Numbered from the stretch's first letter, positions 49,160-62,217 are shown. The stretch: 64,000 bases of DNA from Dimorphilus gyrociliatus (GCA_904063045.1 CAJFCJ010000015.1:124001-188000); one strand, 5' to 3'. Notes: a model not told the origin generated them from the letters alone. Numbers and translations: made by a program.

Positions 49160-49536
49160 ATTTTGCTTGATTTAATAGTAGTTTTATCGTCACCACGTTT
49201 TATACAGCGGTAGCCATGATACTTTGCGTTCAAGATTATTCGGTCATACAGATGGCGTGAGTGTTTTTAACCGATCACTAATGATAACATTTCGGTTTAC
49301 CGGTTAAATTTTCTGTATATTGATGAATAATTGTACAAATCGAAAAAATACTCCTTTTATGGTATGTTTGAAAAAGGCAATTACGCAAGAGTGTATACCT
49401 ATATTAAGTATTATAAATTTTCTTTTTAAAGGCTGATGCTGTTTCAGTAAATTCATTTAAAAATTATACTGCGACTTCAACGAATTACTTCTAAATTATA
49501 TTGGCTAATAAAGATACAAAGAGATTAGAAGTCAGC
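49160..49536. promoter_or_regulatory. Probable bidirectional promoter STARD7 / DUSP
   Basis: Only 377 bp separate the two divergent start codons. No TATA box is obvious on either side. A shared promoter is inferred from spacing alone. Confidence 0.4.
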
Positions 49537-50230
49537 ATGGGAACTGGAATGTCAAAAATTCTCGAAGGTCTCTACGTTGGCAATGTAAGAGATTCGAATA
49601 GTAGAGAACAATTACAAAAGAATGGAATAACTCATGTAATTTCAATACACGACCTAGTTAATCAAAAAAAGTTCTCTCATATAAAATATCTTAATCTGGT
49701 TGCGAGAGATAACGAAGCTCAGGATTTGATGCATTTTTTCAATGAAACGAACGAATTTATACACGAAGCCAGAGCATCTAATGGTAAAGTTTTAGTTCAT
49801 TGTATAATGGGAGTATCTCGTAGTGTGTCGTTATGCGTTGCCTACTGTATGTCAGTAACAAATCTTGGTTGGAGAGACTGCTTAAATGCTATCAGACAAG
49901 CCAGAAAAATAGCTCAACCGAATTATGGATTTCAAAAGCAATTGGCTATTTTTCAGGCGGAAAGATTACAAGAGGTTCGTATTTCGTAGTTAAATTAACA
50001 AATAAACATCTCTAATCTGATTTTTTTTTATAATTGTAATTTCATTTTAATAGGCAAGATCGAAATTAAAGGAAAATTATCCTAATTTCTCGCCCAACGA
50101 CGAAGATACTCTACAGAAACTGCTGGAAGCCCACCATAAATGGGTCTTAACTGGGGAGGAAGATAAAAATTATCCCCTAGAGCATGACGCATATAAAGAA
50201 CAACTAAAAAGCGATGGGAAAAACGAAATA
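49537..50230 (+). CDS. DUSP22: Small dual-specificity phosphatase, DUSP22/DUSP15 type
   Basis: Atypical dual-specificity phosphatase; vertebrate DUSP22 (JSP1) modulates JNK signalling. Exons 49537-49974 and 50054-50230, phase 0, 204 residues (human DUSP22 184, DUSP15 235). I chose the ATG at 49537 because it gives MGTGMSKI, an N-myristoylation sequence aligned with vertebrate MGNGM. The frame is open further upstream but has no conserved residues. The active site is HCIMGVSRS with Cys89 and Arg95; the likely general acid is Asp58. GLYVGN, ITHVISIH and GWRDCLNAIRQAR are family blocks. The donor is the non-consensus gttcgt. DUSP22 and DUSP15 cannot be told apart here. Confidence 0.9.
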
Positions 50231-50395
50231 GATAAAAGATGACGCTCCTTAAAAAGCTAAACAACTGTATAACAATAGTTGAACGTGTTTATCTCTGTGC
50301 TGGTAGGAGGGTTGAGATTGAGAGAATTAATTAAATTTCAAAATAGCATGAAGTAATGATTAACAAACAATCAGTAAATTATTGATCATCTTGCT

Positions 50396-50401
50396 AATAA
50401 A
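50396..50401 (+). terminator. AATAAA, DUSP gene
   Basis: Hexamer about 165 bp after the DUSP stop codon. Confidence 0.45.
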
Positions 50402-51430
50402 AAACCAGCGATATAAGTTATAAATTCGTGTTTATCTAGATTTCTTTTGTTTTGTTTTTTTATATAGTACAGTATCTTTATGAATCAGTTGCTCTAGCTT
50501 GCAAGATCGATCAATTTCAAGAGTTTATATGCCGGTTTTCATTCTCTTTGCTTATCACTGCTAGTCATAGTTGTCCTTTCTTTGTATGACAATAATTTCT
50601 TTAACCTGTAAAAAAAAATCCTATCATGCAGTTTATATACGACTTTATAGTAATACACATACTTGAAACTTTTCACTTCTAAATGACGTTTATACTGTTT
50701 TTAGTATAAAAGTTAACGCTAAGCTAAAAGTTAGTTTTGCAATAAAGCATTCCATTGATGCCAGCAGAATCAAGGTTTTTTTTTAAAGGGCCTTAAGGAT
50801 TACTGGTTTTATTTGAGATTTATTACACCAAGATCAAAAAGGATGTGCTATCTGACAGCATTTTTAAAAAGATTAGCTTACTAAATATGATATTATTTAT
50901 GTTGTCATCGTTATTAACAATATTTAAAAGTTTTTTACTTGCAAACCCTTTAAGTGTAGTAAAAGACTACTTTTAATCCACCTAGTTTATCATTTTAGTA
51001 TAAGCTAATTAACAATTTTCTCCCATGCATATAACTAATAATGATAGATGACAATAAACCTTAAGGCGTCAGAGATTTTTATATAGGCCTAAGAAAGTAG
51101 ACAAAGATATATAATATCTTCAGTACCGGTTAAAATTGCATATTTTTTTTGTGTCTAAAATCCCTTAATAGTCTTAAGCAAAAGCCTACTACGCTTCAAT
51201 ATTAATTCACAAATAGAGAGACTATTATACAACAAGCGCCACCTGTACTATTTTTTAAAAATTATTTCATCACCTCACCGCCATCTAGACAGCTGGCTGC
51301 CTCAGAAGTTTTAAAACAGTGATTTAGTGATATAGTTGCCGTAAAACAAATTAAAATTTGATACTAAATGAATATCTAATATCTATAATTTTGGATTTTT
51401 TTCAAATTATAACATATTATTGCAAAGTTG
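50402..51430. other. Intergenic region between DUSP and FAM53
   Basis: About 1 kb, AT-rich, no gene seen. It contains one copy of the TAGGCCTA palindrome at 51084-51091. Confidence 0.45.
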
Positions 51431-51453
51431 ATAAATAAACACGCTTCGTCGTG

Positions 51454-51536
51454 ATTGGTCGCGTGCGAGAATTTCTTGGGCGATCAGCATACGATTTTCT
51501 ACATACCCTGAGCCATTTTCGACACAAAAATCAAGG
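51454..51536 (+). promoter_or_regulatory. Putative FAM53 promoter and 5' untranslated exon
   Basis: An inverted CCAAT box (ATTGG at 51454-51458) in a locally GC-richer stretch is followed by a good donor, tcaag/gtaaaa, at 51535/51536. An acceptor ttttacag ends at 52191, before the coding ATG at 52357. I infer a noncoding first exon and a 5' UTR intron. Confidence 0.35.
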
Positions 51537-52356
51537 TAAAAAAGCATTCTTTCTAACAAATATTAATGGCTAGTGATAAATTAATGATCAGTAAGACAGT
51601 GTATTTAAAAATATATTGGAAATATTGCGAATTAAGAGTGATTTTTATATAGTTTTATTCTTGGCACGTGTCCAAGAATGTTGTATTCTTTCTACAATTC
51701 CGTCGCACATTTTGACTGTATTTTACCAAATTACTAGGTAGAAAACACATCATTAAGATTCGCAAAGGTTACATTTTATATGCTTGGAAAGGGTGATATT
51801 TGAAAGAGGTATCAGTAAAGATATTAACGGCTTTATGATTAATGCTTCAAGAATATTGCGTACAGTTTGAGTTTCATTTTTTTTTTGATTCTCTGTTCCT
51901 TAGCGAATAGATTATTTGTATGCAATTATTGAACTTTGTTAAGGAAGTAGAGTTAAATAAGTAGGTAGTACCACTATAACGCCTTCTACTTCTAAGAATG
52001 TTAAGTGAACTTTACTATATAAAGTAATATCAAATATTGATCCCGGTCCAAATAATCCTATTGAGCTTAAACTTGTGAAACTTTAAATATTCTATCTTTT
52101 AAAGTTTTCCAATTCCTTTTAATCCTATGGCTTATTTTCTCTGGTATATTTTTTGCTTTCAGCTATTGATCATATTCGATTATTTTTACAGAAGAGATAA
52201 AACAAAGCGAAAGGGAATATCACTGAACATCATCTATCATTAGACGCCCACCACTGCAGAACATGATTATCAGTACTATTCGAATTTGATAAACGGGTTA
52301 TTGGTAAATATACGAAAAGCGGAAGAATTGGATGGGAAAAAGCGTCAAAGGGAATA

Positions 52357-55300
52357 ATGAACGTGACGCCGTTTCCTGTTACGACGAGCGTCTCTTTCAT
52401 TCCGCCGGCTGCCGTAGCGTCGATTACTGAGCGTCTCCAGTATCAATCTTTGGACGACCGTAGGAGTCCCTGCTTGAGTGTTGTTACACCAAGGCCAATG
52501 ACGCCATCCTGCTTGGAGATTGTTAACAGTAAGATTTTTTTTAGAACGTAAATTGTAGCTGAGATTGCTCTTTATGTCAAATTCCCCTGATTATATTGCA
52601 TTACCCGAATTTATTTTGACTTCAAACGACACAAAAATCATGCAACACGTATTGTTTTGAGTATTCTCTTGAAAGAGGTAAACTAACTTTGATCTAAGCC
52701 TAAAGTATTTTTAGTTTACTTGGTCTATTTCATAGTCAGTTACTTTTACAAAAATAAGAGGAAAATGATCGAAATTGTATATTTAGGGAAAAAAAAATCA
52801 ATATTTCTATTTTTAGAAAACAGATTGTTTTATTGAATTATTATATAATCGATTTGATTAAGCCTCTCAATGTTCAAAAAATATCCGATTCATTTTGGAT
52901 TCATTTGACCTACTTTCTCAGGTGACTTCTAAGATTGATGTTTAAGTTTGAAGAAGGAATTTTCCTATGTTACATAAAGTTATATAACTGCACATTTCTT
53001 TGTATTTATACCCATCTGTTCCATAAACATTTCTCTTAATTAAACATTCAGTTAAACAGCCTCTAGAAAAAATAATCGTTGAAGGTGCCAAACCCAAGTA
53101 ATACAATACTTTCAAGTATCGGTTCTCACCTCCAATTGAATTAAAAAAGAGGTCATTTAATCTTATATCGGTAAATTTACTCAGGTAAGCGCACTTACTA
53201 CTGATTGACTCAGTTTTGTTGAATTAATTGATAAATGGAGTCATCTGATAAAATTCAGTTAATTAACTTCTGTCGTACAAATCATATCTCATTTAGATTT
53301 GAATTGGAAACTAGATGATTTTTCAAAGCTAAACAGCTTTGTGCATATATTTATAAGTGTTATTATACTGGATATATCTTTTTATTCTAAGAGTTAAACT
53401 ACAGATCTTGAAAAATTTCCGTTTTATTATGACAAACTTGATTGATTATTATCGTTATAAATGAGAGGATAATCGTTCATTAAAAATTCTTTAATTTTGA
53501 TCTAATCCGTATAACCTTAAGAGTAAAGTCATTATAATTTCACCATCTTATATCATAATTAGTAAGCATCAAAAACCTATGATTGTATTAAATTACCTAG
53601 AAATGCTGTAACATCAAACGGAACTAAATCGGATCGACTCATGCAAATCGTCTGATTTACATTGTTGGTAAATGCAGTTAATGTTGAAAGGGTGAAATCC
53701 CCTTGCTAATATCAAATTACTGAAAAAGTGTTTGCTCTTGCGAAAGAGTTGAATACATCAATCGAATTGAATCGAATAGTTCATTATGAATCAAACATTT
53801 TTTATTTTATTATAGTTATGCAAACCGCAGTTTTTTTACATGTATTCTATTTTTTTCTAAAAGGAACTATCAACTATTTATGCATTGAGTGCACTTGGCG
53901 CTTGTTATTCCCATCTGTTTACGAGACCTATTTTTAGGTATTTATAAGCCTACACGTAGGACTTTACTCGCTGAATTTCACTTTTCTTTCATATTACATA
54001 TAACATTGAAACAATTTCACCTTAGCTTCCAAGAAAGATCAAACCAGACATAGCAATATCAAAAAGAAATTATTTAATTAATCAATTCTAGTTCAATGCT
54101 TACGAGCTAAAGCACGCTTTTTCTTTTATTAGCTTCTATTTTGTTTACTTGCTTTCGCGTAGCATTCTTTGGCTAGATATCTTATTTTCAATTGCTTCCG
54201 ACTGCAAAGATAAATTGCAGTCGAAAGTAATAGAAAATAGTAGGTATCCCAAAAAAATCCAATGAATAAAATTCCTTTTTATTTACTGTGAAGGTGATAA
54301 CCTCCAATTTTTGGAATAGAAAACAATTTACTACATTTTCTAGTCAGTAACTAACTAAAATAAGATACTTATTATGATTAGTAGCTTAACTTGATAAATT
54401 TTAATGAAGTCATTACGGCTTTTTTCAGAAAGTGATTCTGATTTTACAGTCGGATGAACTACACTATTCATAAAGTAATGTTTTTTTTCAGAAAAGCTTT
54501 ATCGATTCATCTAGGGCACGTTATTTGCTTTCCTACTCTTTTTAGATAATAATTACTCTATTATTATGAGCGGATTGTAAGACGTCAAATCGTCCAGTAA
54601 AAGTCTCACTTGTATACTCTGTTGAGATCATGAAAAAGCCATACAATAATATTTATTGTTCTATTTATAGAAAAATATGCTGATCATAAACTCCCTTTAA
54701 TCGATCGACTTCTTTGTAGACGAAAGAGAAGTCGTATACGATGTTTGCACTATCTAAGGGGGGTCAAAACATCATGTCGTGCACGTATTGATTAATTCTA
54801 AATATCCACTCTTATCGAAATTTTGTATTATTATATATATATTCTGCGCTAAATTATTTAATTGTTTAATTATTTTTATGATGAACTAAACTTGAAGGCT
54901 CTACTTATGGTTTCATTTGCTTATTTTTATTTTTATAAAAACGCTAGATTTAACGCATTGTATCGATATTTTACACAAAGACATCTTCATATATGTAAGT
55001 GAAACAAGTGTAAGTCATGCATTAAATTAATTCATTAAAGAATTCCCTTGTTAACATTGTGGTTATTCGGTATCATGATAGTGTAAAAGAGTTTTTTTTA
55101 AAAGTTACTATTGCATTTGGATAGTATCATGGGATTTAATATTATTCCATCATGAGAAAAATATAATCTTAGAATATAGATTTGCATTGGGTGTAATGCC
55201 GCTATTAAATGGCTACCCGAGCCTTGGAAATTACCCGTTAGTTGGTTTCTAAATGCGTAATGTGAGCATGCGATAATCTCTAAATGTTGATTGGAGTTGA

Positions 55301-58300
55301 TAACTTTTAGGTAAAGTCGACTTGAATATAGAATACTGTGGAATAGAAATAAGCTTACAGTCAGAGAGCCTTGAATGTAAATGGTAACAAATTTAATCAG
55401 TATGCCCCAAATATCTGGAAAACTGAGCTGCAGATTAACTTGTAGATTGCCAAACAATGTATATCTATTGCTGATATTTGTTTTCTAAGAATTATTTGAT
55501 ATTCTTTAATGTGAATAGTCGGAAGATTACTATGATCAATCGAACATCTGTTCGTTATTTATGCCCGTTAGATTTGTTTGTTAAACGGTTCTACTTTTTA
55601 TGTTGTTATAAAACATTAGTTGATTATGTTTCTTCCGCAATTTAATTGATAATTTTTTTACAGAGCAACCAGCTGAAGCGTCAATAGCTGACGTATCTCC
55701 GCCGGCCCCACCCTGCAAGCGTCACTGCCGTTCGCTGTCTGTTCCAGTCGAGTCATCCCAGCCCTTATATCCAGCGTCTCGTTACAAATATTCTCTAAAC
55801 TTGCCCAGGTCATCCGTTTGGCACGTGCCGTCGCGCAGGAGACGTCGTCATTCGGGAAATTTGCATTCTCCACCAAGAATTTACTTGACTCCTCGGCCAG
55901 CTAGTGCTCAAGAAACCGTACGGGAAGAGGAAGATCAGAATAATAGTTCGGTATCGAACAGCAATTCGATGCCGACTTTGATCTCGGGCAGGTAAAATAA
56001 ATTTGAATAGGGTTTTTTTCTTTTATATATGTAGGCTAGAGTTCGTATTTCCGCTACGCTTAAGAGCTTGGCGCGCGCTCTTTAAAAGGGAGAGAGAGAT
56101 AAGCACTCCAAAATAGATTAGACGAGTCGCGGACTGCTTGTCTGTGATATGAATAGAAAATATTTTCGCCTTTTCACAAGACTGTTTAATTTGGGTGGCG
56201 CTATCTTACGATCATGGCTGTGCAAAGAAATGTGTATGATTGTACTTTGTATAAAACCCTCGTATTATTAATACCGGAAGTGTGGAGTAATAGATAATAT
56301 TTCTTGAAAAGAAATAATAACTTTCCTTGACTTTCTTTCCGCAATCTATTATAGTTTTTACTACTTCATTAAGTATTTATTATGTGTCATCCAGCAGAGT
56401 GTTATCCTTTATTGGAATTTACCTATTCATAGGGGTTATTGATGTTTGTTATTTAAATCAGAAAATTTCGCTCCAATACAAGATGAGTCGTGGATCGAAC
56501 AACTGCAAAACAGGAGCATTATCTCGCATATAATTTATCTTTGATGCTTTCTGTATGCATCACTAAGCCTCACCCATGCGACAAAAGTTTTTGATTTGAA
56601 ATATCTAGAATTTAGTATTTCAACGTGCTCTCCATAAATTATTCGCTTGAGTTGTTTATGGTGTAATCAATTTATTTCATTTAAAAGGAGGTGAACTTCC
56701 TGTTAAACTTATAATGAGGAGAAAATGTAAACTAGAAAGATTAGCTCATTAAAAGTAAAGAACCCTAGCCAATCTCTTCTCTTAAGTATCATTAAAAAAA
56801 CCCGATACATCTTTCTTAAAATTTCTATAATATAAAGCTGTTTTACCTCTAGCAGTTATTCAGTCATAAAAACAAATATCCTTGAATAAATAAAAATAAA
56901 AAGACACACAAGATTATATTTACAGACCTAGTACCAGTATCAAATGTAACTGAAACAAATTGTGATGAAGCAGTCTCATTAATTTGATGACAAGAAAATT
57001 ACATTATCGTCATTTGCATGTATGTTGATGGTATGACGGGCTAAAATTTGTTTGAGGAATTTCGTGACTAGTTGTTAGTTTCAGTGACCCAGTGGTGACT
57101 TTCTTGCTAATTCCAGTACAAATAATTTTGTACATATCACAGAAGAAAGATAAAAGATATATCAAGAGATATATTTTGATGAATTGATGGAAAATAAACT
57201 AAAACCTGAAAGAGTGACAATCCTTCTAAACAATGCTCATAAACGCGTAAATGTTAGTTTGGTGTACATGTCTGAGTGTGTGGGTGTATTTATGTACATG
57301 CAAGCGAGTATCTTAAAGGTTTTTATAGATATTAGTATATATAATTTACTACTCATGGAAATCTGTTCTTTGGTAATATCGTCGATCAAATTTTTTTTGC
57401 GGAAATGGCCCATTTCTCGTAAAACCAATTACATAGGATTTTATACCACTACTAAATGTACAGTTAACTGAAAAGTGAATAGTGTGGTATAACAGAAGAG
57501 TCTCGTGAGAAAACTTTAAGCACTTAGTTTCGAAAAATTTTGCCGTATTCTTATCTAAATCGCGTCTAGAATGATAAGTTTTTTAAACAAATTGTTGACT
57601 GTCTGGTTACAATAACCCACTAACGTTGTCGACCTATTTTTGCGATTGATAACAGGAAAAAGGTCAAGAAGCATCGAAGCCGGCCGTCGCTCGATTTCGT
57701 AAAGGTCTCAGAGGTGAGTAGGAAAATTTATTACGGAATAGTCATAAGTCAGTTACCCAATACTGCATTGCGGAATATTTTTGTATTAAGGGGGAGGGAT
57801 ATATATACTAGAAGCTGTCCGTTATTTTAAGCAAAAATATTGCAATAGGGTGACATATCCTGACCTCAAACCTTCTTATTTTCATGCGATTTCCTGATTA
57901 TCGTATCTAAGGACAAATTAGTATGTAATTTTTCAATTAGTTGTACGGAGATCATCTGAATAGCTAATCAGGAATTGAATTTTAATTCATTCGACGCAAA
58001 TCGAATTACTATTTAGTCAAGAAAGTTGTTAAAATTGTCAGTGCCTGGCGATTAGGAAGAGTGATAGTAGGCGATAGGAGAATATAGAATTACGATGCAT
58101 GGGTAACACTCTGACGGCTTATTGGCTAACCGGAAAGATTAGGGTAATCTGGCGGAGACGTGTGAAACTAAAGTAAAAAGCCATTTCTTTTCACCCTTTC
58201 AGTCAGCCTACTCCAAATGCGCATTAGTGCCCAACTTAGAACAAATTGCTGCCTCTCCATTACAAACTTGTTCGTCTCAAACACTCACGGATTCGGCCTA

Positions 58301-58436
58301 CAGTCTCGTCTCTTCCGCCTCTGCTACTGAATTTGACGAAGAAGCCAGTTCTAGCCGGCGAAGTGACGATGATTTAGCATTATTTGATATGGATCCTGTC
58401 TCGGATCTAGATTTAGAGCAAATTGAAAACGACTGA
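52357..58436 (+). CDS. FAM53: FAM53 family nuclear protein
   Basis: Four coding exons: 52357-52528, 55664-55991, 57656-57713 and 58203-58436; lengths sum to 264 codons (263 aa). FAM53 proteins are small, disordered nuclear proteins (FAM53B/Simplet promotes beta-catenin nuclear import). Diagnostic features are PPCKRHCRSLSVP in exon 2, the basic SRRRRRHSGNL stretch, KKHRSRPSLDF in exon 3 (matching the family motif LRPSLDF), a Ser/Asp-rich region, and the C-terminal DLDLEQIEND (family DLDLNLIEEN). Introns of 3,135, 1,664 and 489 bp are far longer than those of neighbouring genes. The A, B and C vertebrate members cannot be distinguished. Confidence 0.9.
52529..55663 (+). other. Long FAM53 intron 1
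   Basis: 3.1-kb intron with no recognisable exon. The short open frames (for example near 53728 and, on the - strand, 55098-55457) lack family motifs. Near 54197-54233 lie two inverted copies of a roughly 14-base element (ttgcttccgactgc and gcagtcgaaagtaa), a weak hairpin. Confidence 0.5.
55992..57655 (+). other. Long FAM53 intron 2
   Basis: 1.66-kb intron without recognised coding sequence. Open frames at 56327 and 57184 are low-complexity or lack any family motif. Confidence 0.5.
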
Positions 58437-61400
58437 TTTAATTTAAACTGGCTCATTTCATCATTTTTTTTGCTTATTGTGCTCTGTAGATCTAAGTTTT
58501 ATGGACAAATTTTTTCCGCGAGGCCCATTTTCAACTACAAAATATTTTACATCTTCTGCGGATCAGAGACAATTAAAATTTATCGTGTCATACGCACAGA
58601 CATAATTATTTCTGAATAAGTTATAATTAGTCTACATATGGTTTTTAGCTATGATCTATAGTTCTATAGGTTATTATTTAAGACATCATGCACTCTATTA
58701 TTGCTTCAGCACCATTAAAAATGGTCAAACGTTGTTAGCTAAAGTTAAAGCCGAAAAAAATTATTTTTATGGCCTCGAATTGTAGAACCTTAGTATATGC
58801 CTACCTATCTGTATGTCAATTAAACCTCGTGCAAGAATGATGAATGATATAATCACAAAGGAATGGACACTTGATCTGTTCAAAAGAAAATTGATACACT
58901 TACAACACAACATATATAGATATATTTATGTACAATGTAGGAATAATTGTGGTTCAAAAGGGCCGTTCTTTGTTTTCTTTTTCTTTTCTTAATTTTGTCT
59001 TTTTTTCTTTTGCATTTATACACGTTGGTACGATGAAGTAAATGGGTTGTGGGAAACATGTGCGTTTGGTGCCAAATGTTTGTAAAAGTCATTAAATGAT
59101 ATTTGTGTTCGTATGTAGTGTGAAAGTTTTTGTAATGTGTACGAAGACTTAAAAGAGATCATGCCTATGTATAATGTGCATATTTTATATATGTGTTTAT
59201 GTATATGTATATTTACATGGCACATATATAGAATTATATATACATAAAAATAAATACATATATACAAATGTTTGTATATATGTATACTTACTTATGAATT
59301 GATATGTGAATATACACATGTACTTTTTATATTAAAATTTTAATGACTTAGTTGGATACAGCTTTTTTAAATCAATGTTTTTTCTTGAAGTCATAGCAAA
59401 ATGAAACGCATAATTACGGTCAGTAACCTATTACAAATAATTATTTATGAAAGAGAAATTCTAGGAAAGTGCACTTTCAACTAAATCCGTATGGGATCAT
59501 TTATGATACTTGTTTAGTTTATATTTTAAACGAAAAATTAGACTACGTTTGGGGTGTTTTTAAAAGCAACAGTAAACTTTACTATAAACACAAACATACG
59601 ACTGTCAGATTATTTAGAGTTTAATCAGCCCACTTCATCTGGCTTCATATTAAATCCCATATTAAACTTTGCATATATTTTACATAAAGCTTTGACGATG
59701 AGAAAATAGCGACCATTGCATGGCAATTCTCGCCATAATTTAAAAGTGAAAGTTATTTAATACTAATCAGCCAGAACTCTCAAAGACGCAATAAAAAAAT
59801 AATACGTTTTACTGTTTATATCAGATAGTAGAAAGCAGCTGTATAAATAAAATCAGCTTCTATAACCCTGAATGAAAAGTACTTTAATTAGATTTTTTAT
59901 AGTGACCTATAGTACAGTATCGCGCTACTCTTCACTAATCTATCGTATTGTATGAAAAATTAATAATATTTAATTAAGAATATATAAAGGTTTAAAAGTA
60001 TATAATAACATTGATCAAAAAAATCTTAATTGTCTCCATCTATTCTAAATATCTTCAAGTTATTGATTGAAAGTTGTTTTTTATTGATTTTTGATAATAT
60101 ACAAAAATATTAAAAATTTAGAATATATTCTGAATAAATATTTTGAACAGTGAAGATTTAATACGAAGCTATGAAAAAACACCCTATGTTAAAAATCCAA
60201 CTTCAAATATACTCTGTATGATTTGGCTCGTATTTATAAGACGAATTGACTTTACTTTTCAGACTGTTAATTTGTTGAGAATATTGGTAAGAATCCCTAA
60301 TTCTACTTTCCATATAGAAAGTCTTTATTAGGGACATTCTCTATTTTATATCTCCAATACAACAAAGTAAACTATTGAGTAGAATTTTATATAATATCAC
60401 GAAAGGAAGTATGCTATTCGATGGTGAAAAATAATTTTAGAAGATTTATGCTAATAAATTTAGAGTCCCTACTTTCATACAAGAAAATACTTCAAGTATT
60501 AAATTTTCTGTATGATGAACAATATTTGCCTAACAAATTATAAAAGATGATTTTTCTTTTATAAGTGCCTAAGCAATTTTTAAGAGCACGTTAGGAATCT
60601 TATTGTAAATAAATTTGTCGCGTTTATCCATTTCGATTTGTTTATTGTTAAAGGGAAAAGTGAACATGCTGGATCAGGTGTACGCTGGAGATTAAACATA
60701 TGCGTACAAGAATATACTATATATATATACTAATATATATATATAGACAAATACGGAAGAAAGAAGATAAAAGACACATCTTATTAAGAGTAACGTCTTT
60801 GAAAGAGAAGAGTTATTGTGTCATCTAACCAAAATCATTCTTCTTTATCTTTCTGTTTCTCTCAAAGGAGGAAAAAGGCAACTTTTAATTACGCTCAGAA
60901 TTACTAACTTAATACGAGTCTTTACTTTTCAGCAACATTTTCTGTTATGCTATTGTTTCAATGTAATAAAGAACTGCTTTCGCTAACCTCACATCATTAT
61001 ATTACTATTGTATTTAGGCAAATCATGCTTTAAAAATATCCCACCCTTCCTCATACTCCCATAGGAAATGCTAAACAAGAGATTTTATCCGAATGGACGC
61101 TTAAATACTGTACGTAATACAAAAATAATATATAGCCCTAACCCAAATCTTCATATATTGCATATAAACTATAGACTTACAATAAAATTAAGAAAAGGAG
61201 AAGGAAAAGGGCATTAAAGGGGAAAAGGACAAAAAAAAAATAAATTAAGCAATTAGAATTAAAAAGAATGATTTGTTCCCCGTGCAATTCAAATTGTCCA
61301 TAAGGAATGCGCATTTCCTAAAAGAAATTGACTAGAATAATTACAACCTCCTTAAATTAATCTTTTAGTATTCTTTATTTTTCCCCAAGAGAATGTAAAT

Positions 61401-61540
61401 AGATGATATTTAATTGGAATAGACAATGAGAAAAAAATCCTTAATATGTCTCCTATTCAATGGTTTTAATTAAAACATTCTTTTTAGAACCCATTATCTT
61501 AAAATTGTTATAAACACTTTACAATTGTGAGTATGTTTAT
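58437..61540. other. FAM53 3' UTR and intergenic region before V-ATPase e
   Basis: About 3.1 kb of AT-rich DNA. It contains a TA/GT-rich tract at about 59175-59330, an AT tract at about 60715-60745, and several AATAAA hexamers, so the FAM53 3' end cannot be placed. No gene is recognised. Confidence 0.45.
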
Positions 61541-61621
61541 TTGTTTAAAGTAAAATTATGGAGGATATTTCATGGGTTTGATAACTAGAATTGAAATGCT
61601 TATAAGTTTAATATTTTTTCT

Positions 61622-62116
61622 TCACTTCCAGTTCTTATTTATCATAAACAGTGTCTTTTTGTCCAATTCGGGTCCAATTAAAGGGTTTAACTGCATCAGA
61701 TAAGTACATAGCCAGCTGTAAATTGAATAGAGTATTATATATGCAACCCAGTCATTGGTATTTTTTTATACTATCGTCTTTTTTACATATGATTTACTAA
61801 AATTATGTCATAAGTTTCAGCTCGATTAGCACGTATAAAATAAAATATTTGTATTTAATATATACTCACAATAAATAACAACAAGCAGCCGTGCTAACAA
61901 GCATAGTCTGTATGAGGCTGAAAAAAAGACTATGTTAATGAGGTCATAATCACATGACATTTTTAGGATATTTGTATTTCTTGTATTATTTTCAATTCCT
62001 TTGTAATTAAACTTTACTTACCCTCTATGAGTGCCTTTCGGAATGAACCAAGGGGCTACACCTCCTACCAAAGCCCAAAAAATAGTTACAATTGGCATAA
62101 CTACTTCTGCCCCCAT
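61622..62116 (-). CDS. ATP6V0E: V-type proton ATPase subunit e
   Basis: Small hydrophobic subunit of the membrane Vo sector of the vacuolar proton pump. Three tiny exons on the - strand, 62116-62022, 61917-61870 and 61715-61622, give 78 residues (human 81). No single exon is long enough to stand out as a gene. Exon 1 reads MGAEVVMPIVTIFWALVGG and then APWFIPKGTHRG, matching the human VPWFIPKGPNRG. Exon 2 gives LIQTMLVSTAACCYLF. Exon 3 gives WLCTYLMQLNPLIGPEL and a short polar tail ending KNWK. Two membrane helices cover most of the protein. Divergent from CFAP43, with 187 bp between starts. Confidence 0.93.
61949..61958 (-). promoter_or_regulatory. M-box/CLEAR-like site in V-ATPase e intron 1
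   Basis: ATCACATGAC (reverse complement GTCATGTGAT), identical to the copy at 62185-62194. It resembles the element bound by MITF/TFE factors, which activate V-ATPase genes. Binding is inference. Confidence 0.35.
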
Positions 62117-62184
62117 ATTTTGTTTTATTACTGAATATTTCGTTATTCCTTTAACAAAACTGGTAAAGTGTAACCTTCAACTTG

Positions 62185-62194
62185 ATCACATGAC
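62185..62194 (-). promoter_or_regulatory. M-box/CLEAR-like site in V-ATPase e / CFAP43 promoter
   Basis: ATCACATGAC, about 70 bp upstream of the V-ATPase e start codon. It is an exact repeat of the intronic site at 61949. Confidence 0.4.
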
Positions 62195-62204
62195 CTAACA
62201 AAAC

Positions 62205-62217
62205 GTATCCTAGCAAC
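62205..62217 (+). promoter_or_regulatory. RFX X-box upstream of CFAP43
   Basis: GTATCC-T-AGCAAC: two imperfect inverted half-sites (RYYNCC and RGYAAC type) with a one-base spacer, 87 bp upstream of the CFAP43 ATG. X-boxes at this distance mark ciliary genes in animals. Confidence 0.5.

Noticed and set aside
55658-55876. Minus-strand open frame of 72 codons
   Set aside because: Shadow of FAM53 exon 2 on the other strand.
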